DNA of 39,134 bases from contig JANQMF010000217.1 in NCBI GenBank assembly GCA_028280225.1, forward strand, positions 1 through 39,134, written 5' to 3'. A program made the position numbers and the translations under genes. The notes under the pieces are model-generated. The model made no database searches and was not told the DNA's origin. It saw nothing but the letters and a program-made list of their open reading frames with translations. Of this stretch, positions 8,438 to 17,405 are shown in pieces. Source of the stretch: Pseudomonadales bacterium. GTDB taxonomy: Bacteria > Pseudomonadota > Gammaproteobacteria > Pseudomonadales > Azotimanducaceae. Each line of letters begins with the position of its first letter. The first letter of the stretch is position 1.

Positions 8438-9241
8438 TCAACCGGAATACGACGATTCCGGACAGAGCCTGGCTACATTGTCAATGAGCCGCACCGACCG
8501 TGCCCCGCAATCCACCACAACAGCGCCAAACCTGCGCCCATCCCTGGTCTGGATATAGTCAACAGCAAAACCAAGTGCATCAAGCTGTTGGGCCACCTCA
8601 GCATCGGTGGCGCCGGATCTAAGCGCCCGGTTAAACTTTGTCGCCAGGGCGCGCCCCGGCTTATCTAACAATTTGTTCCGCGAACTCATGGCCAGGCCAT
8701 CACATTCGCGCACGGTTTCGCACCCGACAATGTCCACATCCATAAAAAACGCGGCAGCCATGTCCTTTATAAGCAGATACTGCTGATAGTCTTTTTCACC
8801 AAAATATGCCCGCCGGGGTTGGACAAGATTAAGGAGTTTCATCACCACCGTTAAGACCCCGGTAAAATGCCCGGGACGATTTCCCCCACACAGAGCTTTA
8901 CTGAATTCGGTTTCGTGTACCTGATAGCAAAAGCCGTCCGCATACAACTCTTCGTATGTGGGCAAGATGACGTGGTCCACACCAATGGCTTCGGCCAGCG
9001 CCAGGTCCTCAGCCAGGGTGTCCGGATAACCGGCCAGATCCTTGGGGTCGTTAAACTGGGTGGGGTTCACGTAGATGCTCAACACTGTCACATCGTCCGT
9101 GGCAACACTGCGCTTGAGCAGCGATGCATGCCCATCGTGCAGGGCCCCCATGGTGGCGACAAAGCCAACCGAGATTTCTGCAGACTGGTTGAGTTCCCGG
9201 CGGGCGCGTCGCCACTGCTGCATGTCCTTATAGACGATCAT
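8438..9241 (-). CDS. panC: pantothenate synthetase (pantoate--beta-alanine ligase)
   Basis: PanC joins pantoate and beta-alanine, using ATP, to form pantothenate. The 267-residue protein shows the nucleotidyltransferase motif ATMGALHDGHASLL (HIGH-like), VNPTQF, the FGEKDYQQYLLI segment, and MSSRNKLL, a KMSKS-equivalent loop. The canonical PTMG is ATMG here, a mild change. Its ATG overlaps the panB TGA stop (ATGA), the usual translationally coupled arrangement. No panD (aspartate decarboxylase for beta-alanine) is in the window. Confidence 0.96.
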   Translation of the reverse strand: MIVYKDMQQWRRARRELNQSAEISVGFVATMGALHDGHASLLKRSVATDDVTVLSIYVNPTQFNDPKDLAGYPDTLAEDLALAEAIGVDHVILPTYEELYADGFCYQVHETEFSKALCGGNRPGHFTGVLTVVMKLLNLVQPRRAYFGEKDYQQYLLIKDMAAAFFMDVDIVGCETVRECDGLAMSSRNKLLDKPGRALATKFNRALRSGATDAEVAQQLDALGFAVDYIQTRDGRRFGAVVVDCGARSVRLIDNVARLCPESSYSG

Positions 9242-10026
9242 GCATAAGCCTCCTTTGCACAGGGAAAGTTTCCGCTGGTGACATCTTGATGATAGTGGTT
9301 AACCGCATCCAGCAGGGTGTGGTGTCCGTCCATGTAGTGGCGCAGGAACTTGGGTTTAAAGTCTGCATCCATACCCAGCATGTCCTGTAAGACCAGCACT
9401 TGGCCGTCGGTACCTGCACCGGCACCAATGCCAATGGTGGGGATGGTGAGTTGCGCACTGATGGCACGCGCCAAGCCTTGGGGTACACATTCTAAAACCA
9501 GGGCAAAACACCCGGCATCTTCGACCCGCTGGGCAGCGTCCACAATGGCTGCAGCCGCGGCGTCATCACGGCCTTGTACCTTGTGACCACCAAAAGCTTC
9601 CACGGATTGGGGGGTTAAACCCAGATGTGCCATCACCGGCACGCCGGACTCAACAATGTGCGCCATAATGTCCAGTTGGCCAGCCGCACCTTCGATCTTT
9701 ACGCAGTTGCCACCCGCTTGCATCAGAGCACCCACCGCTTCCATGGCGGGTTGCAGACCTTTGCGCACCGATAGAAAGGGCATATCACCAATCACAAATT
9801 TATCCGGCGCGCCGCGGCGTACCGCTGCAACATGGGTAGCCATCATCTCCACCGTGGCGTGCACAGTGCTGTCATAGCCATGCATCACCATGGCCAGGCT
9901 GTCGCCCACCAACAAGGTATCCAGATCAGATTGGTTAAGAATCCGCGCGGACCAGTAGTCGTAACAGGTTGCCATGGAGATTTTTTCCCCGGCTTGCTTA
10001 CGCGCGCTAAAATCTAAGATGTTCAA
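9238..10026 (-). CDS. panB: 3-methyl-2-oxobutanoate hydroxymethyltransferase
   Basis: PanB makes ketopantoate from ketoisovalerate and methylene-tetrahydrofolate, the first committed step of pantothenate synthesis. Motifs include ATCYDYWSA, LLVGDSLAMVMHGYDST (Mg/substrate site), IGDMPFL, the VKIEGA lysine/glutamate pair, MAHLGLTPQSV and IGIGAGAGTDGQVLV. I place the start at TTG 10026 (MNILDFSARKQAG), giving 262 residues, the normal family length; an AAGGGGGG run lies just upstream. The same frame is open a further 58 codons to 10200, but that part has AGA/CGA/CTT/ATA codons unlike the gene and no homology I recognise. Confidence 0.94.
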   Translation of the reverse strand: MNILDFSARKQAGEKISMATCYDYWSARILNQSDLDTLLVGDSLAMVMHGYDSTVHATVEMMATHVAAVRRGAPDKFVIGDMPFLSVRKGLQPAMEAVGALMQAGGNCVKIEGAAGQLDIMAHIVESGVPVMAHLGLTPQSVEAFGGHKVQGRDDAAAAAIVDAAQRVEDAGCFALVLECVPQGLARAISAQLTIPTIGIGAGAGTDGQVLVLQDMLGMDADFKPKFLRHYMDGHHTLLDAVNHYHQDVTSGNFPCAKEAYA

Positions 10027-10487
10027 TTTACCCCCCTTGACGGAGGGACACTGTACGAAGGCACGTTTAAGTGACGCATCAACTCGTCTGCAGAGATTCG
10101 TCGGATCCGTTGCCACTTTGAACGCTTGCTCTTTGAGCTCTCGTGTGAGTTCTCTTATAAGCTTAAGTACCTGTCCCTCATTTGCTGATGCTGGCATCAA
10201 CGTGGATCAAGTCTTCTAATGCACTCAGTAGACCTATTTTTATTACATTAGTTTCTTTTTACATTAGTTGTATAAGTTGCATAAGTTGCATATCTGCAGC
10301 CATTCCCACACCCGGGTCTCGGTCCTTTGTAGCCGCGGCAAACATAGCCGCCGACCGCGAGGATCTGAGCCCACTGTGAGCAGTTAACTGGCCCTTCACG
10401 CCATCCGGATTAACCGGAGGGTGGAGCGTACTATCGATGTTTTTGCATGTCCACAGGGGAAATTTAGGAAAATTGTAGGCACACTGA
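10027..10487. other. 460-bp gap upstream of panB
   Basis: The stretch between the FAD-subunit stop and the panB TTG start holds no gene I can support. Seen in it are an in-frame but atypical 5' extension of panB (10027-10200), a TGATGC/GCATCA palindrome at 10186-10199 and an AT-rich zone around 10230-10295 with a 9-bp tandem repeat. Further along are a perfect palindrome CAGTTAACTG at 10381-10390 and a TCCGG/CCGGA inverted repeat near 10407 that might weakly terminate the molybdenum hydroxylase operon. The AT-rich zone is the best candidate for the panB promoter. Confidence 0.5.
10266..10292. repeat. three tandem 9-bp units in the panB upstream region
   Basis: The unit AGTTGCATA occurs three times head to tail, the first copy with one change (AGTTGTATA). 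Two copies of TACATTAGTT lie just to the left. The block sits in AT-rich DNA about 240 bases before the panB start and could be a set of regulator sites or simple slippage. Confidence 0.7.
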
Positions 10488-11288
10488 CTAGCTGTGCAGC
10501 AAGTCAGCGACCGCGCGTTTAGCCATGATCTTAACTAAGTGAGCCCGGTATTCCCCGGATGCATGTAAGTCGCTGTTAAACCCCGCATCCGGTACTTCTA
10601 CACCATCCACCGCATCCGCGCTGAGTTCCCGGTTGAGGACCTCCTCAATACCGCTGGCCCGAAACGCGCAGGGACCCGCACCCGTCACCCCTACCCGGAT
10701 GCTGCCGGAAAAGTCTGCCACCATGACCCCAACCACGGCGTAACGGGAGGCCGGGTTGGGAAACTTGCGATACGCTGCCCTGGTGGGTACGGGAAAGTCA
10801 ATGCGGGTGATAATTTCGCCGGGTTCCAGGGCGGTTTCAAACAGGTCTTTAAAAAATTCATCACCACTGATGCTGCGCTGCTGGGTGACTACCGTTGCAC
10901 CCAGACCCACAATGGCGCAAGGATAGTCCGCAGCCGGATCACTATTGGCCACGGAGCCGCCAATGGTGCCACGGTTACGCACCTGATTATCACCTATCAA
11001 ACCCGCCAGTTGGGCCAGCACGGGTAACGTGGCTTGAACCTGGGCCGACCGGGCCACGACATTGTGTTGGGTAAAGGCGCCCACCTGAACCACTTCGGCA
11101 GTTGCATTCAGGCCGGACATTTCTTCAATTCCAGACAAATCGATTAAGTCTGTCGGCGCCGCCAGACGTTGCTTCATTGTTGGGATCAACGTCATGCCTC
11201 CACTTAAATACATTGGGTCGTCCGAAGCTTTGAACAGCGCCACGGCTTCAGCCACCTGGGTGGGGCGATGATAATTATATGGGTACAT
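10488..11288 (-). CDS. molybdenum hydroxylase FAD-binding subunit (CoxM/XdhB-like)
   Basis: The medium subunit of a xanthine dehydrogenase-family enzyme, carrying the FAD that passes electrons from the 2Fe-2S centres to the acceptor. The 266 residues show the PCMH-type FAD motifs: [15 protein letters not shown] (AGGT-LIP equivalent, residues about 29-43) and [19 protein letters not shown] (TIGG motif). The C-terminal CO dehydrogenase flavoprotein domain follows. ATG at 11288 is preceded by GGGAG. It lies 88 bases after the large subunit, so it is the last gene of the S-L-M set. Substrate specificity does not reside here. Confidence 0.93.
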   Translation of the reverse strand: MYPYNYHRPTQVAEAVALFKASDDPMYLSGGMTLIPTMKQRLAAPTDLIDLSGIEEMSGLNATAEVVQVGAFTQHNVVARSAQVQATLPVLAQLAGLIGDNQVRNRGTIGGSVANSDPAADYPCAIVGLGATVVTQQRSISGDEFFKDLFETALEPGEIITRIDFPVPTRAAYRKFPNPASRYAVVGVMVADFSGSIRVGVTGAGPCAFRASGIEEVLNRELSADAVDGVEVPDAGFNSDLHASGEYRAHLVKIMAKRAVADLLHS

Positions 11289-11376
11289 GGTTCTCCCAGC
11301 TCTTTAGTTTTTATCCAAATACTTGCCGTGCAACAAGTTGGCCCGGTTCAGAAAAGTGCGGTCCAACATGCTGTAG

Positions 11377-13740
11377 CTATTCACCCCTGATTGCCCGCCA
11401 GACCTTTTCCGGAGTGGCCGGCATGGAAATATCTTTGTTACCCAGGGCATGGGTAACGGCATTCATAATGGCCGCCGGTGAGCCGATTGCCCCAGCCTCT
11501 CCACAGCCCTTGACCCCTAAGGGGTTGTGGGTGCATGGCGTCACCGTGGTATCCACATCAAAATCCGGTAAATCGTCAGCGCGGGGCATACAGTAATCCA
11601 TCAAGGAGCCCGTCTGGAGCTGGCCGTATTCATCATAAATACCGTGTTCCATCATCGCCTGGCCGGCACCCTGGGCAACCCCACCGTGGACCTGCCCATC
11701 CACCACCAGCGGGTTGATGATGTGCCCAAAATCATCCACCGCAACAAACTTAACCAGGGTGGTTACCCCGGTATCGATATCCACTTCCACTTCAGCAATA
11801 TGTGTCCCCGCGGGAAAGGTGAAGTTTTTGGGATCGTAAAAGGCTTTTTCACTCAAGCCGGGTTCCAATTCCTCGGGATAATCCGCAGGGACATAGGCAG
11901 CAAAGGCAACCTCTTGAATCGAGACAGATTGGTTACTGTCCTGCAAAATAAAATTTCCGTCCTTAAAGTCAATTTGGGCCTCGTCCGCCTGCATCATGTG
12001 GGCGGCAATTTTTTTGCCCTTGCTGATGATTTTGTTCCCGGCGGCGACCAGGGCTGATCCACCGACCGCCAGAGACCGGGAGCCGTAAGTGCCCAAGCCA
12101 AAGTCCATACGCCCGGTATCGCCGTGGATCACCTCGATATCTTCGTAGGGAATACCCAATTGCGATGCAACAACCTGGGCAAAGGTGGTTTCATGGCCCT
12201 GACCATGGCTGTGGGAGCCGGTAAAGACGCTGACCGAACCTGTTGGGTTGATTCTTATCTCGCCACTTTCGTACAACCCCACACCCGCACCCAGCTCCGT
12301 GGCCAGTTTGGATGGCGCCAGGCCACAGGCTTCGATATAACAGGCAAAGCCAATACCCCGGCGTTTGTTATTTTCCGCCGCTGCCGCCTGTCGGGATTCA
12401 AAGCTGTTGTAATCAATGAGTTCCAGGGCTTTATCCAGACTGGCTTCGTAATTGCCCACGTCATAGGTTAAAGCCACCGGGGTGGCGTAGGGAAAGTCCT
12501 CGGGCTGAATCATGTTCATGCGCCGCAGGTCAGCGGGGTCTTTGCCCAGTTCCCGGGCCGCCTGCTCAATAATACGCTCCAGTACGTAGGTGGCTTCCGG
12601 TCTGCCGGCCCCCCGATAGGCATCCACCGGACAGGTATTGGTATAGACGCCTTGAACCTCAACATAAATGTTAGGCGTTTTATATTGTCCAGCCAGCAGC
12701 GTGCCATATAGATAGGTGGGCACAGCGGAACCGAAGGTGGACAGGTAGGCGCCCAGGTTGGCGGTGGTCACCACTTTCAGCCCGGTGAAGCGACCGGTGT
12801 CGTCAACGGCAAGCTCAGCCCGGGTAACGTGGTCTCGGCCATGGGCATCCGCCAGAAAACTTTCCCCCCGTTCCGCCACCCACTTTATGGGCTGGGCGAG
12901 TTTTCCCGCGGCCCAGATAACGGCCGTTTCTTCCGCATAAACAAAAATTTTAGAGCCAAATCCACCACCCACATCCGGGGCCACTACCCGCAATTTGTGC
13001 TCCGGGGCAATTTGCACAAAGGCACTTAATACCAAACGCTCCAGGTGCGGGTTCTGGCTGGTGGTATACAGAGTGTATTCCCCGGAGGCCGCATCAAAAC
13101 AGCCTAAACAGGCGCGGGGTTCCATGGCGTTTGGGATCAGCCGATTGTTAACCAGTTCAATGGTGGTGACATGAGCCGCCTTGGCAAAGGCCATGCGTGT
13201 CGCATCTTCATCACCCAGCGCCCATTCATAAGCCAGATTGTTTTCGATACCGTCATAGATTTGTTCAGAATGAGCGGCCGTGGCCACATCGACAACCGCA
13301 TTAAGCTCCTTGAAGTCAGCAACCACCGATTCCGCAGCGCGCTTGGCCGCGGCAAGGGATGTGCCCACCACCACCGCATAAGGTTCACCAACATAGTTCA
13401 CATACCGGGCCGCCATGGGCGGATGTGGGGAGGACTTCATATCGCTGCCGTCCTTACCCTTAACCAGCCAGCCGCACGGCAAGTCACCCACACCGTCATC
13501 CACCATCTGCTGTCCGGTAAAAACCCCAACCGCACCCTCAACCGCCATGGCTTCTGCGGTGTCGATGGAAAGTATCTCCGCCCGGGCATAAGGACTGCGG
13601 CAAAAAACCGCATAAAGCTGATCCGCTCGATTCATATCGTCCGTGTACTGCCCCTGGCCGGTGATGAACCTTAAGTCTTCCCGCCGGCGCACCGGTGCAC
13701 CAATCCCCTGGGCCTGCGTGGTCTGATCTGTCTCGCTCAT
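11377..13740 (-). CDS. molybdenum hydroxylase large subunit, form II CoxL-like (molybdopterin-binding)
   Basis: The 787-residue catalytic subunit of a xanthine dehydrogenase-family hydroxylase, binding the molybdopterin cytosine dinucleotide cofactor. Visible are the cofactor segment DVGGGFGSK (about residues 256-264), the loop AYRGAGR (374-380), [11 protein letters not shown] (509-519) and the catalytic-glutamate motif GCGEAGAIG (745-753). True form I CO dehydrogenases carry AYxCSFR with a copper-binding cysteine; here the loop is AYRGAGR, so this is form II and probably hydroxylates an organic substrate. I start at ATG 13740, with AGGTGAGAGG just upstream; the frame stays open to 13845 but would overlap the small-subunit gene. 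It follows that gene by 8 bases. Confidence 0.93.
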   Translation of the reverse strand: MSETDQTTQAQGIGAPVRRREDLRFITGQGQYTDDMNRADQLYAVFCRSPYARAEILSIDTAEAMAVEGAVGVFTGQQMVDDGVGDLPCGWLVKGKDGSDMKSSPHPPMAARYVNYVGEPYAVVVGTSLAAAKRAAESVVADFKELNAVVDVATAAHSEQIYDGIENNLAYEWALGDEDATRMAFAKAAHVTTIELVNNRLIPNAMEPRACLGCFDAASGEYTLYTTSQNPHLERLVLSAFVQIAPEHKLRVVAPDVGGGFGSKIFVYAEETAVIWAAGKLAQPIKWVAERGESFLADAHGRDHVTRAELAVDDTGRFTGLKVVTTANLGAYLSTFGSAVPTYLYGTLLAGQYKTPNIYVEVQGVYTNTCPVDAYRGAGRPEATYVLERIIEQAARELGKDPADLRRMNMIQPEDFPYATPVALTYDVGNYEASLDKALELIDYNSFESRQAAAAENNKRRGIGFACYIEACGLAPSKLATELGAGVGLYESGEIRINPTGSVSVFTGSHSHGQGHETTFAQVVASQLGIPYEDIEVIHGDTGRMDFGLGTYGSRSLAVGGSALVAAGNKIISKGKKIAAHMMQADEAQIDFKDGNFILQDSNQSVSIQEVAFAAYVPADYPEELEPGLSEKAFYDPKNFTFPAGTHIAEVEVDIDTGVTTLVKFVAVDDFGHIINPLVVDGQVHGGVAQGAGQAMMEHGIYDEYGQLQTGSLMDYCMPRADDLPDFDVDTTVTPCTHNPLGVKGCGEAGAIGSPAAIMNAVTHALGNKDISMPATPEKVWRAIRGE

Positions 13741-13748
13741 CCTCTCAC

Positions 13749-14207
13749 CTACCCCTGATCCACAACGCTCTGGATGGCACGGACAATATTGTGATAACCC
13801 GTACAACGGCAAATATTGCCTTCCAGGCCCTCCCGGATACCGCAATTGTCTAAATCCTTGTGATTTTCCACCAGGTCAATCGCCTGCATGATCATCCCCG
13901 GTGTACAGAAGCCACACTGCAAGGCATGACATTCGCGAAACGCCTCCTGCATGGGGTGCAACTGGTCCATGGTACCGATGCCTTCGATTGTGGTCACCTC
14001 CAGGCCTTCTGCCTGGGGCGCCAGAATCGTACAGGACTTAACCGCCCCGCCATTCACGTGCACCGTACACGCGCCACACTGGGAGGTATCACAACCCACA
14101 TGGGTACCCGTCAAACCCAGATTTGTGCGCAATATATCCACAAGCAATGTGTTAGTCGGCACATCAACTTCTTCTGCCCGGCCATTCACCGTGAGTGATA
14201 CTTTCAA
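13749..14207 (-). CDS. molybdenum hydroxylase 2Fe-2S subunit (CoxS-like)
   Basis: The small subunit passes electrons from molybdenum to FAD through two 2Fe-2S clusters. The 152 residues hold the plant-ferredoxin-type cluster (C39, C44, C47, C59, in [13 protein letters not shown]) and the helical-domain cluster (C98, C101, C133, C135, in QCGFCTPGM and ICRCTGYHN). All eight cysteines are present, so the protein looks functional. The start is TTG at 14207 with a strong GGAGGAG five bases upstream; no alternative ATG exists before residue 80. It lies between the CoxG-like gene and the large subunit. Confidence 0.95.
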   Translation of the reverse strand: MKVSLTVNGRAEEVDVPTNTLLVDILRTNLGLTGTHVGCDTSQCGACTVHVNGGAVKSCTILAPQAEGLEVTTIEGIGTMDQLHPMQEAFRECHALQCGFCTPGMIMQAIDLVENHKDLDNCGIREGLEGNICRCTGYHNIVRAIQSVVDQG

Positions 14208-14249
14208 TTTCTCCTCCCAAATTCACTTGAACTTCTAAAGCCAGTGTCC

Positions 14250-14849
14250 CTACAGTGTTAAGACCAGCGCAAGACCCAATACAAAAAAGGCCACCAGCCA
14301 GATCTTCCCCTGACCCGACCCTTCATAGCCATTACTTAAGCTGTCTTTTCCTGAACTGTCTTTTTCTGAATTTTTCTCAGCTACGCCGGGTGTGCTGTTG
14401 GACTCAGTCTCCGGGGATAGCTGTTGACTGAACGCCGCAAAAAAGTCGTCAGCCATTTTTCGTGCCGCCCCATCCACCAGGCGGCTTCCCACTTGTGCCA
14501 GTTTGCCGCCCACATTGGCATTAACCTGATAGCTGAGCACCGTCGCGGCACCGTCTTCACACAAGGCTACCGAAGCACTGCCCTTGGCAAATCCCGCAGC
14601 CCCACCCTTGACGTTACCCTGAATGACATAACTTTCCGGGGGTTGTAAATCCATTAATTCCAGCGCGGCTTGAAAAACCGCACTGACGGGACCTACCTTG
14701 GCCTTTACTTTGACATCAAAATGCTGGTCGTCGACCTTGTTGACTTCCTGACAACCGGCAATGCACCGGCCGAGAATTTCGGCATCATTTAGCGCCGCCC
14801 AGACCTCCTCCCGTGTTGCGGTTATGCGATACTCACCAACCTGTTCCAA
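14250..14849 (-). CDS. CoxG-like SRPBCC protein with C-terminal membrane anchor
   Basis: A 199-residue protein. Residues 1-150 form a polyketide-cyclase/SRPBCC (CoxG) domain: REEVWAALNDAEILGRCIAGCQ at the N-terminus, a central VKVKAKVGPVSAVF strand pair and a helix with VDGAARKMADDFFAAF. A Ser/Glu/Lys-rich linker leads to one hydrophobic helix at the C-terminus (about 180-199). CoxG proteins anchor CO dehydrogenase-type enzymes to the membrane in carboxydotrophs, and the same role is plausible here for the form II enzyme. The start is TTG at 14849, fitting the family N-terminus, though the Shine-Dalgarno is weak. The stop lies 42 bases before the 2Fe-2S subunit. Confidence 0.88.
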   Translation of the reverse strand: MEQVGEYRITATREEVWAALNDAEILGRCIAGCQEVNKVDDQHFDVKVKAKVGPVSAVFQAALELMDLQPPESYVIQGNVKGGAAGFAKGSASVALCEDGAATVLSYQVNANVGGKLAQVGSRLVDGAARKMADDFFAAFSQQLSPETESNSTPGVAEKNSEKDSSGKDSLSNGYEGSGQGKIWLVAFFVLGLALVLTL

Positions 14850-14934
14850 CGTTTTGCCTACTCTTTACTGGACGGATTAGGGTGCACCAAAGCAACCACC
14901 GAAGCAACAGAAGATAGACCCCCAACAGACCCAT
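14833..14934 (-). CDS. candidate 33-residue hydrophobic micro-ORF upstream of the CoxG-like gene
   Basis: Between the MFS stop (14968) and the CoxG-like start (14849), an ATG at 14934 opens 33 codons with one leucine-rich membrane-like segment (MGLLGVYLLLLRWLLW) followed by basic residues. It overlaps the CoxG-like start by 17 bases, so its translation could deliver ribosomes to that weak TTG start. No clear Shine-Dalgarno is present. It may be a chance frame. Confidence 0.2.
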   Translation of the reverse strand: MGLLGVYLLLLRWLLWCTLIRPVKSRQNVGTGW

Positions 14935-14967
14935 GCGCAACGCCGGACCCAAACTTCCGGCGACAGG

Positions 14968-16575
14968 TTAACCTTCCGCTTCACCCAAGGCCCTGGCCCG
15001 ACTGACTCTACTCGCCTCGTCACCCGCCAGATAACGTGTGGCCAGAAGCAAAAACAATGCGCTCACCACAAACATCAACAGCCCCCAGGCCATGGCACTT
15101 TGCAGAGCTTGACCATCATCTAATCCTGATGCAATTTGCACATCGCTGATCTGTCCCATTAAAAACGGTCCCAGGGCAAGGCCAATAAAGGTATTCATCA
15201 GAACATAGTAGGCCGAGGCGGTTGCCCGCATGCGGGGCATAACCAGATCGTTTATGGTGCTGGCACCGGAGCCAATCCACGCGGGTGACAAAATACTGAA
15301 CACAAAACTGAACAGATAGGCGGCCAGGACCGAATCGGTATATAAAAATCCAAGGGCAAAGGGAACCGCCAGCACCGGAATGGCTAAACCAATATACAGC
15401 CGGGCGTTGACTGTTTTTGTCTTAAAATAGTCAGCCAGGAAACCGCCCAGAACAATACCGATAAACCCTCCCAGGGCGGAGCCAATCCCCAGGTACAGGC
15501 CAGCGTCGGCAATGGACTCCCCGTGGACGCGCTGCATGAAGGGTGGTGACCAGAAACCCAAGCCGTAGGTGACAAAAGAAATGCTCGGAAAACCCACGGA
15601 GGCAAAGACAAAGGCTTTGGACTTGAACATCATGGCATAACAGGCCGGGTCCTGAAGATGCAGGTACTGCACCCAGGTCACCGTGATATAGACCCCCAGT
15701 CCCAGGGCAACCCACTGTAAGGCCGTGGGCATTAACAGGTACAAGCCAAAAAACAATCCGGCAAGTCCAATAAGATAGATCAGGTTTTTAGCAACCGCCT
15801 TGGCGCCGCCGGCTTGAAACAAGGTGACCAGGGACAACACCGGCAAGACGCTCATCAGGGTGCTTTGGGTGGCCTTAAAGGGATGCGGGTGAACCGGTGC
15901 AATAAGCCCCTCACTGATGCCGCGGATGGGTTCGCGCAATGTCCAGACCCAGACAGCCACCAGGATGCCGGGGATACCCACGGTCAAAAACGCGGCTTGC
16001 CAGGGTTTAAGGCCCAACGGTGCAGAGCCCGGATCGGGATACCAGGCATACCAGGCTTCGACCACGGCGCCCCCCAGAAACAGGCCGATACCCGCACCCA
16101 GATAGATACCACTCGAATAGATGGCCAACACTGTTGCCCGGACCTTTGGCGAAAAGTAGTCGGACAACAATGAAAAGGCGGCCGGGGTGGCACTGGCTTC
16201 GCCCACCCCAACACCAAACCGGCACGCCGCCAGGGCGGTATAACTTTTTGCAAAACCCGATAACGCCGTCATCAGGCTCCAGAAAGACAGGCCAATGGCA
16301 ATCAGGCTTTTACGGTTCCACACATCAGCCAGTTTGCCCAGGGGAATACCGAATACGGCATAAAATATGGCAAAGGCCGTGCCATATAAAAAACCGATCT
16401 GCGCATCACCAATACCCAGGTCCGCCTTGATCTCCTCAGCCAGGATGGAAATGATCTGGCGGTCGATAAAGTTGAAGATATAAACGATGATCAGCACAAA
16501 TAGCACGTACTTCGCGTAACCGTCACCTAATTCCTGGGGAGGATGTGCAGGTTGTTTTTCTTGGGGTTGAGTCAC
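14968..16575 (-). CDS. MFS transporter, spinster-type
   Basis: A 535-residue, twelve-helix MFS carrier resembling the spinster (Spns) group common in bacteria that degrade steroids and aromatics. Helix 1 ends with FNFIDRQIISILAEEIK, the loop after helix 2 is GIPLGKLADVWNRKSLI (the MFS signature), and GVGEASATPAAFSLLSDYF follows helix 4. The middle loop is longer than in many MFS carriers. Its GTG start overlaps the nitroreductase TGA (GTGA), so the two genes are translationally coupled. It probably imports or exports the substrate of the molybdenum hydroxylase encoded downstream; this is inference. Confidence 0.9.
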   Translation of the reverse strand: MTQPQEKQPAHPPQELGDGYAKYVLFVLIIVYIFNFIDRQIISILAEEIKADLGIGDAQIGFLYGTAFAIFYAVFGIPLGKLADVWNRKSLIAIGLSFWSLMTALSGFAKSYTALAACRFGVGVGEASATPAAFSLLSDYFSPKVRATVLAIYSSGIYLGAGIGLFLGGAVVEAWYAWYPDPGSAPLGLKPWQAAFLTVGIPGILVAVWVWTLREPIRGISEGLIAPVHPHPFKATQSTLMSVLPVLSLVTLFQAGGAKAVAKNLIYLIGLAGLFFGLYLLMPTALQWVALGLGVYITVTWVQYLHLQDPACYAMMFKSKAFVFASVGFPSISFVTYGLGFWSPPFMQRVHGESIADAGLYLGIGSALGGFIGIVLGGFLADYFKTKTVNARLYIGLAIPVLAVPFALGFLYTDSVLAAYLFSFVFSILSPAWIGSGASTINDLVMPRMRATASAYYVLMNTFIGLALGPFLMGQISDVQIASGLDDGQALQSAMAWGLLMFVVSALFLLLATRYLAGDEASRVSRARALGEAEG

Positions 16576-17255
16576 GAAATGTCCTTACCTGGATTACCCA
16601 GGGATTGACCATCAAAAGTTTCATACACCGCAAAGTCCGTCACCGGCTTGCGGCGCAGCCGGGTGAGCTGACGCACGGGCTTGCCCAGGGGCAGCATCGC
16701 CGCAAATGCGTATTCTTCAGGGACATTCAGCAATGTCTTTAAGGCGGGTTCCCGGCCACCGGCAAATGTCGTTAACGTTCCACCATAACCCTCGTTGCGT
16801 GCAGCTAACAAAATGTTCCACACAAATGGGTAGACTGAAGCCCCGGAAATCACCCCGATACGATCGAGTTCGCTGTCAAACGATGCCACCACGGACAAAT
16901 CGACAAAGACCAGCAGCAAAACCGGCGCCTGGGTGAGTTTGTTGATCATGTCATGGCTGATGGGTGCCCCGGCAATTTCCCGGGCCGACAATTTGGTATC
17001 GTGAATGGTATTCCAGGGGGCTTCCCCGGCAGCCATCTGGGCGAGGTAGCGGCGGAAGGTGGGTTCAATCAATTGGCCCAATTGTTTCCGGGTGTGGCTG
17101 TCCCGGACCACCACCACTTTCCAGCCTTGACGATTTCCACCACTGGGTGCAAACCGGGCGTTGTCTAATATTCTTCGCAAATCTTCGTCCGGGATTGGAT
17201 CTGCCGCAAAATCCCTTGCTGCAAAGGTAGTGCGCATCACCTCATATAGCTCCAT
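16572..17255 (-). CDS. nitroreductase-family flavoprotein
   Basis: A 227-residue FMN-dependent oxidoreductase of the nitroreductase fold. The N-terminus has the FMN-phosphate arginine region (MRTTFAARDF) and RFAPSGGNRQGWKVVVVRD, the flavin-binding segment. Near the C-terminus ARNEGYGGTLTTFAG matches the usual GLG-type FMN loop. Family members reduce nitro groups, quinones, enones or iodotyrosine; the substrate cannot be read from the sequence. A strong GGGGAGGT precedes the ATG. It is the first gene of the minus-strand catabolic run, divergent from the MarR regulator. Confidence 0.9.
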   Translation of the reverse strand: MELYEVMRTTFAARDFAADPIPDEDLRRILDNARFAPSGGNRQGWKVVVVRDSHTRKQLGQLIEPTFRRYLAQMAAGEAPWNTIHDTKLSAREIAGAPISHDMINKLTQAPVLLLVFVDLSVVASFDSELDRIGVISGASVYPFVWNILLAARNEGYGGTLTTFAGGREPALKTLLNVPEEYAFAAMLPLGKPVRQLTRLRRKPVTDFAVYETFDGQSLGNPGKDIS

Positions 17256-17405
17256 AAATACCTCCCCAGGTCCTTTTTTTTCAATGTTTTTTCGATTGAG
17301 TGGACAAGCTCCTTGCCTGATCGGTCAGTTTGCTCAACAATAGGCACCAAGCACAACATAAGTTTTTGAGGTTGCTTAACCCCCGCACGGACTATAGGGA
17401 CAAAT
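17256..17405. promoter_or_regulatory. divergent promoter region between nitroreductase and MarR genes
   Basis: The 150-base gap must contain promoters in both directions. Two near-identical direct motifs, TTGCTCAAC (17330-17338) and TTGCTTAAC (17372-17380), lie 42 bases apart, about four helical turns. There is also a TCAAT/ATTGA inverted repeat around 17280-17298 and a CTGA/TCAG pair near 17317. Any of these could be MarR sites; none can be assigned without binding data. Confidence 0.45.

Noticed and set aside
10182-10379. Plus-strand 65-codon frame with a repeated Ser-Cys-Ile peptide
   Set aside because: The repeat comes from the 9-bp DNA repeat; there is no ribosome site and no homology I recognise.
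10381-10390. CAGTTAACTG palindrome as an operator
   Set aside because: A single 10-bp palindrome far from any clear promoter is not enough to call a site.
11377-14207. True aerobic CO dehydrogenase (coxSLM)
   Set aside because: The large-subunit loop is AYRGAGR, not the AYxCSFR of form I enzymes, so the copper-binding cysteine is absent; I call it a form II hydroxylase and give no cox symbols.
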